This document shows positions 42,268 through 49,487 of a stretch of 64,000 nt of DNA, piece by piece. The notes under the pieces were generated by a model. The model was not told the origin of the DNA, did no database searches, and saw only the letters and a program-made list of their open reading frames with translations. The DNA is from Bacillota bacterium (GTDB lineage: Bacteria > Bacillota > Clostridia > Oscillospirales > Ruminococcaceae). Every line of letters starts with the position of its first letter. Positions within the stretch are counted from its first letter, which is position 1. The position numbers and the translations under genes are program-made. Location of the stretch: contig JAEZYS010000029.1 of assembly GCA_023418925.1 (NCBI GenBank), forward strand, positions 62,001-126,000. Direction: 5' to 3'.

Positions 42268-42927
42268 TCAAGCTTCCCAGATTTTCTTCACATATATATC
42301 AACATCAATACAATTTTCTACATTGCATTCCAGTCCATAAGGAACAGCTGTATACATAATAGGAAGTCCGGCTTTTTCAGAAACAGCTTTTGCAAATTCT
42401 GTGGAATTCTCAATGGTTTCAACAGTTGTTTCATCAGAAAGATTACTGTTGTTTACAATGCCCGTATGCTTCATTCTTGAAGCTGCCTCAATCTCATACA
42501 TAAGCTCAAGAGCTTCTTCAGAAGTTCTTGTCAGATACCTGTAACAATTAATAACATACAGCATATCGATATTGTCTGTAAATCTTGCAAACGCTTCTGT
42601 ATATCTTCCGAGGGCAATTGCTCCCGCATCATCACCACCAACGTCTACGATAAGATAGCCATCCTCTGTTGCAATTCTTTCAAGGTCAAACGAGATTGCA
42701 GGAATATCAAGGTTTGAATTAGCATACATTGGTGCAACAAGCTCAATTCCATGCTTTTCAAACAACTCGGTAAAGTCAGCTGTCCTGAAATACGGATTTA
42801 CAATGTCAAGATCAACAACAGTCACCTTTTTATTCTGTTTTGCAAGCTTCATTGCAAGATTTGCAGAAAAATTTGTCTTTCCGCTTCCGTAATGACCTGT
42901 AACAATGGTTATCTTTTTCATATTCAT
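42268..42927 (-). CDS. MinD/ParA-like P-loop ATPase
   Basis: The product is about 219 residues. The Walker A variant GHYGSGKTNFSANLA sits at the N-terminus, then VTVVDLDIVNPYFRTADF (switch I) and YLIVDVGGDDAGA (Walker B). It resembles clostridial ATPases that neighbour fatty-acid kinase or ferredoxin genes, without a known partner. The frame is open to TTG 42948, five bases from an AAGGAG site. I prefer ATG 42927, because a TGCCG/CGGCA hairpin lies between site and ATG and folds the gap to about 11 bases; ATG 42921 is also possible. It is 42 bases ahead of the ferredoxin gene. Confidence 0.75.
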   Translation of the reverse strand: MNMKKITIVTGHYGSGKTNFSANLAMKLAKQNKKVTVVDLDIVNPYFRTADFTELFEKHGIELVAPMYANSNLDIPAISFDLERIATEDGYLIVDVGGDDAGAIALGRYTEAFARFTDNIDMLYVINCYRYLTRTSEEALELMYEIEAASRMKHTGIVNNSNLSDETTVETIENSTEFAKAVSEKAGLPIMYTAVPYGLECNVENCIDVDIYVKKIWEA

Positions 42928-42975
42928 AGTTGTGCCGACCTGCGGCAATGCCTCTCCTTCTGCGGTTTATCCGCA
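42928..42975 (-). promoter_or_regulatory. Ribosome site with flanking hairpins (MinD-like gene)
   Basis: On the minus strand TGCGG and CCGCA (42975-42961) form a hairpin just before AAGGAG (42959-42954). A second hairpin, TGCCG with CGGCA (42947-42933), lies between that site and ATG 42927. The layout matches the ABC ATPase leader at 19027-18989 and the sbcD leader at 58481-58507. Confidence 0.5.
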
Positions 42976-42981
42976 AATAAT

Positions 42982-44631
42982 TTATTCAACAGATATGATG
43001 TAGTAATATACAGGCTGTCCGCCATTTATTAGCATGATTTCGAAATTCTGTCCGTATTTGCTCTGTAACTGCTGATGGAGCTCGTCCGCTTTTTCATCAG
43101 TAACATCTGCACCGTATATAACGGTTATGAAGCTGGAGTCATTCTTAATCATCTTTTTGGTAAGCTTGAATGCAGCCTTTGTAACATCTTTTTCTGTGAA
43201 TGAAAGCTTGCCGTTTTCAAGAGCAAGGATTTCACCTTCTTTGATATCATGTCCGTCAAAGTCACTGTTTCTTGCAGCAAATGTGACAAGACCAGTTGAA
43301 ACCTTTTCAATAGCTTTACTAAGGTTAAGTCTGTTTGTTTCAAAATCAGAATCAGGGTCAAAGCTGAGCATAGCGCTCATTCCCTGAGGAATTGTTCTTG
43401 ACTGGATAACGCATACATTTCTGTCAGCAAGCTTTGAAGCCTGTTCAGCTGCCATAATGATGTTTTTATTATTAGGTAGAATAAATACTGTTTCAGCAGG
43501 TGTTGCATAAATAGCCTGAAGGATATCGTCAGTTGAAGGGTTCATAGTCTGTCCGCCTCTTACGATACAGTCAGCCCCGAGATTTGTAAACATTTCCTCA
43601 ATGCCGCTTCCTGATGCAACAGTTACAAAACCAAAAGGCTTTTCAGGCTTTGCAGGAACAAAGTTCTGTTTCTTTACAACAGCAGCTTCCTTGACTTTGT
43701 TTTCATGCTGCTGACGCATATTTTCGACCTTCATATTGATAAGCATACCGAAAAGTATTCCCTCTTCAAAAGCCTTACCAGGGTGGTCAGTATGAACATG
43801 AACCTTTATGATATCGTCATCCTCAACAACAACAACGCAGTCACCTATTGTTTCAAGATAAGCTCTGAGCTTTGATGCATCAGGACAATCAGATTTTTTA
43901 TCAACAATGAATTCTGTACAGTATGTGTAATTGATTACTTCGTCAAAGTCACCTACTGCTGTATTGAAGTTATCAATACGAACTGCTTCAGCCTTCGGAG
44001 CATCAACAGGCTTTTCAATTTCTTCACCGTTGAATACCTTGAGCATAGCAGTAAATACAATATATATACCCATACCGCCTGCATCTACAACTCCTGCTTT
44101 TTTCAGAACAGGAAGAAGTTCAGGTGTATTATCAAGAGCAACCTTAGCTTCAGCACAAACCTCAGCCCAGAGTGCCTTTTCATCCTTACAGTTTTTATAA
44201 ATAGCCTCTGCTTTTTCAGCAGCAAGTCTTGAAACAGTAAGGATTGTTCCCTCTGTCGGCTTCATTACTGCCTTATATGCAGCTTCAACGCCAAACTTCA
44301 GCGCATTGGAAAGACTTTCACAGTCAGCCTCTGTTTTACCCTGAAGCCCCTTTGAGAAACCCCTGAATAACAATGAAAGAATAACTCCTGAATTACCTCT
44401 TGCACCCCTGAGCAATGATGACGCAGTAACATCTGCAACATGAGATACAGTTGCATCATCGTCGATAATCTGAAGTTCTTTCAATGCATTGCTCATTGTC
44501 ATAGACATATTTGTACCCGTATCCCCGTCAGGAACAGGATAAACGTTAAGCTCGTCTACTTCACGTTTTTTGTTTGCAATACTTATAGCTGCTGATATAA
44601 ATGCATCTCTAAGTACTTTTCCGCTTATCAC
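42982..44631 (-). CDS. fakA: Fatty acid kinase subunit FakA / YloV-type protein
   Basis: The 549-residue protein has a DhaL-type ATP-binding domain at about 1-200 (LNVYPVPDGDTGTNMSMTM, with the metal aspartates; GARGNSGVILSLLFRG), a middle domain, and a DegV-interacting C-terminal domain (YGADVTDEKADELHQQL). FakA with a FakB phosphorylates free fatty acids for phospholipid synthesis; no fakB is seen here. The start is GTG 44631, 12 bases from AAAGGA. It follows the Asp23 gene, a very common pairing. Confidence 0.9.
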   Translation of the reverse strand: MISGKVLRDAFISAAISIANKKREVDELNVYPVPDGDTGTNMSMTMSNALKELQIIDDDATVSHVADVTASSLLRGARGNSGVILSLLFRGFSKGLQGKTEADCESLSNALKFGVEAAYKAVMKPTEGTILTVSRLAAEKAEAIYKNCKDEKALWAEVCAEAKVALDNTPELLPVLKKAGVVDAGGMGIYIVFTAMLKVFNGEEIEKPVDAPKAEAVRIDNFNTAVGDFDEVINYTYCTEFIVDKKSDCPDASKLRAYLETIGDCVVVVEDDDIIKVHVHTDHPGKAFEEGILFGMLINMKVENMRQQHENKVKEAAVVKKQNFVPAKPEKPFGFVTVASGSGIEEMFTNLGADCIVRGGQTMNPSTDDILQAIYATPAETVFILPNNKNIIMAAEQASKLADRNVCVIQSRTIPQGMSAMLSFDPDSDFETNRLNLSKAIEKVSTGLVTFAARNSDFDGHDIKEGEILALENGKLSFTEKDVTKAAFKLTKKMIKNDSSFITVIYGADVTDEKADELHQQLQSKYGQNFEIMLINGGQPVYYYIISVE

Positions 44632-44659
44632 TTTAAAACCAAATCCTTTCGGAGTAATT

Positions 44660-45010
44660 TTACATAGAAATCATGTCATCTACAAATATAGTTATTCTTG
44701 AAATTTTCAGCCCGGTTTTTTCCTCAATGGAATATCTTATTTTATGAACAAGACTATCTACAACTGCTGATATCTTAGTACCAAACATCACAGAAATATG
44801 AACACCTATAATAAGTTTACCTTCATCATACCTTAGTGAAACACCTGAGTTTACATTTCTGCATTTATCAAACAGTCCAATAAGACCTTGTCTTTCACAA
44901 GTATTTATTGCGACAACTCCAAAGCAACCTGAAACGGTATGCTCTATCAGTGCAACCAGGTAATTATTAGAGATATTTACGGTTCCCAGATAATTTTCAA
45001 CAGTAATCAA
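44660..45010 (-). CDS. Asp23/Gls24-family envelope stress protein
   Basis: The product is 116 residues of the DUF322 fold: ENYLGTVNISNNYLVALIEHTV at the start, then SLRYDEGKLIIGVHISVMFGTKI and a C-terminal KTGLKISRITIFVDDM. The family is membrane-associated and linked to wall or alkaline stress in Gram-positives. I place the start at TTG 45010, nine bases from AAAGGAG; the ATG at 45019 directly abuts that site. It is the first gene of a long minus-strand run that ends with the 2-oxoacid oxidoreductase. Confidence 0.85.
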   Translation of the reverse strand: MITVENYLGTVNISNNYLVALIEHTVSGCFGVVAINTCERQGLIGLFDKCRNVNSGVSLRYDEGKLIIGVHISVMFGTKISAVVDSLVHKIRYSIEEKTGLKISRITIFVDDMISM

Positions 45011-45044
45011 GACAGTCATCTCCTTTAAAAATTATACAAACAAT

Positions 45045-45073
45045 ATTATAACACACATAAAACACAGTTTCAA
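45045..45073 (-). promoter_or_regulatory. Sigma-A promoter of the Asp23-FakA run
   Basis: Minus strand TTGAAA (45073-45068), a 17-base spacer and TATAAT (45050-45045), 35 bases before the TTG start. Confidence 0.7.
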
Positions 45074-45269
45074 GGCTTTAAAATAAAAATAACGTCTTAA
45101 AATACCAATAAATCTCTTTTTTATCATGATTATATAATTAACTTTTAACTTGAGGGCTAAAATATTTCCGTGTCTTCCCGATTATGACAAAAAACTGCTT
45201 TAATAGTAATGTAATATATATGTCAGAACAAGCATGTTTATTACTACATTATTGAAAGGTATGGTTGTT
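45074..45269. other. Upstream region of the spoIIA operon
   Basis: This stretch should hold the spoIIA promoter, expected to be sigma-H dependent by analogy with Bacillus. I cannot find a convincing sigma-A or sigma-H hexamer pair. It is AT-rich with no coding frame. Confidence 0.4.
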
Positions 45270-45575
45270 ATGCCCGTTATTATCGACACTGAAGAAGGCA
45301 TTGTTATTGCTCGTCTTTCAGGTGAGATAGATCATCATTGTGCAAAAGAAATACGTTCTGACATTGATCTTGCAATTGAGAAACTTAAACCGCAGAAACT
45401 TATCCTTGACTACGGAAATGTTACTTTCATGGACAGCTCAGGAATTGGTCTTGTTATGGGCAGATATAAGGCAATGAAAGCACTTGGCGGTTTTGTTATT
45501 GTTGATAATACATCATCTCAGATAAAAAAAGTCATGAGACTTGCAGGACTTGACAAGCTTGCAGTTATCAGCTGA
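45270..45575 (+). CDS. spoIIAA: Anti-sigma F factor antagonist
   Basis: SpoIIAA frees sigma F from SpoIIAB when dephosphorylated in the forespore. The 101-residue STAS-domain protein has the phosphorylation loop VTFMDSSGIGLVMGRY; the first serine of DSSGIG is the expected target. I place the start at ATG 45270, nine bases from AAAGGT; the frame is open farther upstream without another ribosome site. It is the first gene of the three-gene operon. Confidence 0.93.
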   Translation: MPVIIDTEEGIVIARLSGEIDHHCAKEIRSDIDLAIEKLKPQKLILDYGNVTFMDSSGIGLVMGRYKAMKALGGFVIVDNTSSQIKKVMRLAGLDKLAVIS

Positions 45576-45600
45576 TTATCCTGAAAGGAAGACATTTCAA

Positions 45601-46071
45601 ATGAACATAATCAATGAAGTTAAAATTACATTTCCAAGTAAAAGCTGCAACGAAAGTCTTGCAAGGACAACAGTTGCATCTTTTCTGTCGCAGCTTGACC
45701 CATCTGTAACTGAACTTTCCGATGTAAAGACTGCTGTTTCTGAAGCTGTAACAAACTGTATTGTTCATGCATATAGAGATACAGTAGGCAAGGTTGAGCT
45801 TACAGCAAGAATTCTTGAGGGCAGTATCCTCTACATAAAGATAAAGGATATGGGATGCGGCATTGCCGATATAAAAAAAGCTATGGAACCGCTGTATACC
45901 ACTGCACCCGAAGAAGAACGTGCCGGCCTTGGATTTGCTGTTATGGAAAGCTTTATGGATAAGGTAATTGTAAAAAGTAAATTAGAGAAGGGTACAACAG
46001 TATTCCTTTATAAAAAAGTATATTCTAAATGCAATAGTTCCGAAAGCTGTCGGAACGAGAGGTATGAATGA
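45601..46071 (+). CDS. spoIIAB: Anti-sigma F factor (serine kinase)
   Basis: SpoIIAB is a GHKL-fold kinase that binds sigma F and phosphorylates SpoIIAA. The 156 residues include AVSEAVTNCIVHAYRD (N box), IKDMGCGI (G1 box) and RAGLGFAVMESFMD (G2 box). ATG 45601 has AAAGGAAG about nine bases upstream. The C-terminal 15 residues (KCNSSESCRNERYE) extend a little past the usual end. The stop overlaps the sigF start (ATGA). Confidence 0.93.
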   Translation: MNIINEVKITFPSKSCNESLARTTVASFLSQLDPSVTELSDVKTAVSEAVTNCIVHAYRDTVGKVELTARILEGSILYIKIKDMGCGIADIKKAMEPLYTTAPEEERAGLGFAVMESFMDKVIVKSKLEKGTTVFLYKKVYSKCNSSESCRNERYE

Positions 46072-46733
46072 GCAGTCTTAAAACAGACAGCCGTGTTGAA
46101 GAAAATCTCGGCCTTGTTCACCTATGCGCAAACAGGTTCCGAGGCCGTGGAATAGAATATGATGACCTTTACGGTGCCGGATGTATAGGTCTGGTCAAAG
46201 CTGTTTCTGCTTTTGACGAATCACGAGGAGTTAAACTCTCAACATATGCTGTACCTGTAATATTAGGTGAAATAAAACGTCTTTTCAGGGATGGAGGCTC
46301 AATCAAGGTCAGCCGGTCTATCAAAGAGCTTTCACTCAGAGTAACACGAATAAAAGATGGATTTATTATGCGGAATGGCAGGGACCCTACCATTTCAGAA
46401 TTAGCTTTACTGGCGGAAGCTGAAGAAGAAGACATTGTCGAGGCTCTTTCAATAAGTCTTCCTCCCATTTCACTTACTGATTCGGGAGATGATGAAAAGG
46501 GCGGGCAAATTGATGTCAGCGTTGAAGCTCCCGATAACGATATGGTTGATATCCTGTCACTCAGGCAGGCTATGGGAAATCTTGAGCCGCAGGACAGAAA
46601 ACTGCTGTATCTTCGCTATTTCCGTGACATGACACAGAATCAGGTTGCGGAACAGCTCTCTATGACACAGGTTCAGGTTTCAAGAAGAGAAAAGAAACTG
46701 TTATCAGAGCTGAAAAAATCATTATCCGAGTAA
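46068..46733 (+). CDS. sigF: RNA polymerase sigma factor F (early forespore)
   Basis: Sigma F drives early forespore transcription. The 221 residues hold region 2 (IEYDDLYGAGCIGLVKAVSAFDESRGVKLSTYAVPVILGEIKR), region 3 (RDPTISELALLAEAEEEDIVEAL) and region 4 (LYLRYFRDMTQNQVAEQLSMTQVQVSRREKKLL). Gene order and overlap (spoIIAA-spoIIAB-sigF) identify it as sigma F rather than sigma G or B. Its presence argues that the organism encodes at least the core of the sporulation switch. Confidence 0.95.
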   Translation: MSSLKTDSRVEENLGLVHLCANRFRGRGIEYDDLYGAGCIGLVKAVSAFDESRGVKLSTYAVPVILGEIKRLFRDGGSIKVSRSIKELSLRVTRIKDGFIMRNGRDPTISELALLAEAEEEDIVEALSISLPPISLTDSGDDEKGGQIDVSVEAPDNDMVDILSLRQAMGNLEPQDRKLLYLRYFRDMTQNQVAEQLSMTQVQVSRREKKLLSELKKSLSE

Positions 46734-46774
46734 TTATCTCATTTCTGTTCCATTGTTCATCTCCTTCATATTGC

Positions 46775-46812
46775 AGAAATCCCCTGTACATCGCTCTGTA
46801 CAGGGGATTTCT
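46775..46812. terminator. Bidirectional terminator between sigF and the carboxypeptidase gene
   Basis: A 16-bp perfect stem (AGAAATCCCCTGTACA with its complement) and a 6-nt loop between convergent genes. U-runs are weak, but the stem is very stable. Confidence 0.75.
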
Positions 46813-46817
46813 GAGTG

Positions 46818-47831
46818 TTAAACTATAATTGATACCTTCTGTGTTGGCTGCTCCTGCGGAACTGTTGTAACCTGAGTCTGTTCCTCATTAGAAGATGGCT
46901 GTGCAGGCTTTTCTGCCTCCACAGGTCCTAAACACTGAGTAGCCTTTCCACTTTCATCAAGCCAACCATTCTTCTCAAAGTATTCTTCAAGACAGTACCC
47001 GCCTTTTTTTATTTCATTTGCATAATAAACGCCGACAAATCTGTAATGCCATGGCTCATATATAATGCCCGTATAATCGGATTTGTTTTCAGGATATCTA
47101 AGAATAAAACCATATTCAGCAGAATGTTCGTCAAGCCATTTGAAAGCTTTTGTATTCTTAAAGCCATCATCGTCCATACTTGTGTATTCCTCTGACATGA
47201 TATCTGCTGCAAGACCTGCATTATGTTCACTCTTTCCTGGAAAAGCAACACTTGCCGTAGTATCCTTATATGCCTCATCATATGTCATACCCGAATTGAT
47301 TCTGTCATTCAGACTGCTGTCAAAATTCTGCTGCTGATAAGCACTTGTTCTATAAGCAGAAACAACCACAAGATCAATGCCATCCTCTTTTGCAGCTTCA
47401 ATCATATCTGTCATATAAGAAGTCATTCTTGAATCCATATAATAATCTCTGTAGCTTGAATATACAAGTGAGGTTTTAATTATTTCATCATAATTTTCAG
47501 GCAAAGGATTATCATTATTAACAAGGAACATTGCCCATTCGTTATCGATATTCACATCAGGCTCCTCCTTAGCTGTACTATCTGTACTTTCAGTTATGCC
47601 TGAGCCAGAAACCTGTGTTTCACTTACAGTACCTGCATCTGTGACAGATGAAACAGTCTGCGAACCACCCTGCTGTTCTATTTCACCATCATCGCTTTTA
47701 TGAAGCAGTTTTGTAGCAACAAAAGCAATAGCAAGCAAAACAATTGTTACTATTAATAAGTATTTGATACCGTTCAATATTATTACTCCTTTTTTATTTC
47801 TGTGCAAACCTTTATGTAGCTTTCTTTTCAT
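46818..47831 (-). CDS. VanY/M15B-type D-alanyl-D-alanine carboxypeptidase, membrane-anchored
   Basis: The 337-residue protein has a basic tail, a membrane anchor (YLLIVTIVLLAIAFVATKLL at about 23-44), a Ser/Thr/Glu-rich linker and an M15 domain at about 105-290. Zinc ligands are visible: SEHNAGLAADI gives the first histidine and aspartate, and EPWHYRFV gives the second histidine; SAYRTSAYQQ is also typical. It trims the terminal D-Ala of peptidoglycan stem peptides outside the membrane. The Pro/Gln/Thr tail is low complexity. Nothing here suggests a vancomycin-resistance cluster. Confidence 0.88.
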   Translation of the reverse strand: MKRKLHKGLHRNKKGVIILNGIKYLLIVTIVLLAIAFVATKLLHKSDDGEIEQQGGSQTVSSVTDAGTVSETQVSGSGITESTDSTAKEEPDVNIDNEWAMFLVNNDNPLPENYDEIIKTSLVYSSYRDYYMDSRMTSYMTDMIEAAKEDGIDLVVVSAYRTSAYQQQNFDSSLNDRINSGMTYDEAYKDTTASVAFPGKSEHNAGLAADIMSEEYTSMDDDGFKNTKAFKWLDEHSAEYGFILRYPENKSDYTGIIYEPWHYRFVGVYYANEIKKGGYCLEEYFEKNGWLDESGKATQCLGPVEAEKPAQPSSNEEQTQVTTVPQEQPTQKVSIIV

Positions 47832-48100
47832 TAAATTATCCTCTTATACTAATATACAATTATTAAGTGTACAGAAAGTGAGTTGTTTTCGTGCATATAT
47901 TAAAAACTTAGAAGATTTTTTATACACTTTAATTGGAGATTAGTGTTACAATTAATTCAAAACAAAATCGAATATTATTATAGCATTTCATATAAACAAA
48001 GTCAATAAATCTCTGTATCAGAAGAGTAGGCAGATAGATTTATTTAATGTCCGACTGCTTGCATAGAAAAAATAATTACTTTATGACATTCAGTATTTTA
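47832..48100. other. AT-rich divergent region between the carboxypeptidase gene and nrdR
   Basis: It contains the 5' region of the carboxypeptidase gene and leads into the nrdR promoter. I see no coding frame, strong hairpin or recognisable operator. Confidence 0.45.
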
Positions 48101-48130
48101 TTGACATTTTATACAGAAACATGATAGAAT
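48101..48130 (+). promoter_or_regulatory. Sigma-A promoter of nrdR
   Basis: TTGACA at 48101-48106, an 18-base spacer and TAGAAT at 48125-48130 with TG just upstream of the -10. Confidence 0.65.
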
Positions 48131-48159
48131 AGTATAAATTGATATTTGGAGGTTTGTCT

Positions 48160-48624
48160 ATGAGATGTCCCTTTTGCGGCTTTGAAGATACAAAAGTTAT
48201 TGACTCTCGTCCTGCTGAAGGTAAGAAAAGACGAAGGCGTGAATGCACTAAGTGTGGAAAAAGATTCACGACCTATGAGTCTATAGAAAAACCTCTGCTG
48301 CTTGTTTTAAAAAAAGATAACTCTTTTGAGCCATTTGACAGAACCAAACTTATCCAAGGGCTTACAAGTGCTGTTAAAAAACGCCCTGTTACAATTGAAC
48401 AAATCACTAAAATTGTTGATAGCGTTGAAGGCTATTATGCAAATAAGATGCAGACTCAGGTAACAACCTCTGAAATCGGCGATATGGTACTTTCACTCCT
48501 GAAAGACATCGACCTTGTAGCATATGTAAGATTTGCATCCGTGTACAAAGATTTTACAGATGTTCAGAGCTTTATCCACATTATATCTGAACTTACCGAA
48601 AACAATAAAAAACAGGCTGACTGA
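48160..48624 (+). CDS. nrdR: Transcriptional repressor NrdR
   Basis: NrdR represses ribonucleotide reductase genes when nucleotide levels are high. The 154 residues have the N-terminal zinc ribbon (MRCPFCGFEDTKVIDSRP, then CTKCGKRFTTYE) and an ATP-cone (LLLVLKKDNSFEPFDRTKLIQGL) that senses ATP and dATP. ATG 48160 is eight bases from GGAGG; an earlier in-frame TTG is not supported. Its stop lies inside the terminator stem. No nrd genes or clear NrdR boxes are in the window. Confidence 0.96.
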   Translation: MRCPFCGFEDTKVIDSRPAEGKKRRRRECTKCGKRFTTYESIEKPLLLVLKKDNSFEPFDRTKLIQGLTSAVKKRPVTIEQITKIVDSVEGYYANKMQTQVTTSEIGDMVLSLLKDIDLVAYVRFASVYKDFTDVQSFIHIISELTENNKKQAD

Positions 48625-48641
48625 TGTAAGCCTGTTTTTTT
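48607..48641. terminator. Bidirectional terminator of nrdR and the rubrerythrin gene
   Basis: ACAGGCT pairs with AGCCTGT, extended by A- and T-runs. The stem overlaps the last codons of nrdR and has TTTTTT on both strands. Confidence 0.85.
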
Positions 48642-48650
48642 ACTTGTTAA

Positions 48651-49262
48651 TTATACTGCATAACCGGCAGCTTTGAAATTATAGTACTTATATGGTACAA
48701 AATATCCCTGAGGATGCTGACATACAGGGCACTGTCCCGGCACCTTCGGACCCTTATGGATATGTCCGCAGTTAAGGCATATCCATTCTGTTGAGTCATC
48801 GGCTGTAAACAACTTTGATTCTTCAACAAGCTGTGCAAAGCATTCGAATCTCTCACCGTGGATTTTTTCAATCTCCGCAATCTGTTCAAAGCTACGTGCA
48901 ATCTCTATGAACCCTTCTTCTTTTGCTATCTGTGCAAAAGACGGATAAACCTTTTCATACTCTTCAAATTCATTATGCTGTGACGAGCGCAGAAGCTTTT
49001 CAAGCTCTTCATAATTGTCAACAGGATAAGCTCCGTCAACAAGTATATTTGAACCGTTACTCTGCTTCAAATGATCATAAAAAATTTGTGCATGCTCCAT
49101 CTCCTGATTTGAAGTAATTGTAAAAATATTTTCGATAAGACCATAACCCATTTTTTTAGACTTTTTTGCTGCAAGTGAATATCTTGTTCTTGCCTGACAT
49201 TCCCCTGCAAATGCTCTCATTAAGTTCCCTCTTGTTTTACTTGTATTAAAATCAGTAGGCAT
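48651..49262 (-). CDS. rbr: Rubrerythrin
   Basis: Rubrerythrin is a non-heme diiron peroxidase that removes hydrogen peroxide in anaerobes. The 203 residues have diiron-site helices (FAGECQARTRYSLAAK, TSNQEMEHAQIFYDHL, EIAEIEKIHGERFECF) and a C-terminal rubredoxin centre (WICLNCGHIHKGPKVPGQCPVCQHPQ). GGAAAGGAAA precedes the ATG. Presence of this gene fits a strict anaerobe. A structured leader (E5) lies just upstream. Confidence 0.95.
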   Translation of the reverse strand: MPTDFNTSKTRGNLMRAFAGECQARTRYSLAAKKSKKMGYGLIENIFTITSNQEMEHAQIFYDHLKQSNGSNILVDGAYPVDNYEELEKLLRSSQHNEFEEYEKVYPSFAQIAKEEGFIEIARSFEQIAEIEKIHGERFECFAQLVEESKLFTADDSTEWICLNCGHIHKGPKVPGQCPVCQHPQGYFVPYKYYNFKAAGYAV

Positions 49263-49269
49263 ATAATAT

Positions 49270-49373
49270 CATTTCCTTTCCGAATTTATATCAATTTTCT
49301 GCAAACCTGAAAAACTGTACTTCAGTTCTTGCACAAAAAGCATAAATCCTACGTGTAAAATTATTATTCACGC
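49270..49373 (-). repeat. Structured leader element E5 (degenerate copy)
   Basis: Read on the minus strand: a hairpin around GCGTG and CACG, then an outer stem GGATTTAT with ATAAATTC (one G-U pair), enclosing TGCAA/TTGCA and AACTG/CAGTT helices. The 3' arm abuts CGGAAAGGAAAT, the rubrerythrin ribosome site. The layout matches E1, E2 and E6 with little sequence identity. Confidence 0.45.
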
Positions 49374-49442
49374 TATCCTTCTAAATTCAATGAATTATAG
49401 CAGAAAGCTATAATGATATTATTGTCAATAAAATTTTTAATA

Positions 49443-49483
49443 TTACAAAAACACACAGCAGCATTCTTTTGCCACTGTGTGTT
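49443..49483 (-). terminator. Terminator of the Lys/Asn-rich membrane protein gene
   Basis: A 9-bp stem (AACACACAG with CTGTGTGTT), then TTTTTGTAAT on the minus strand. Confidence 0.75.
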
Positions 49484-49487
49484 AATT

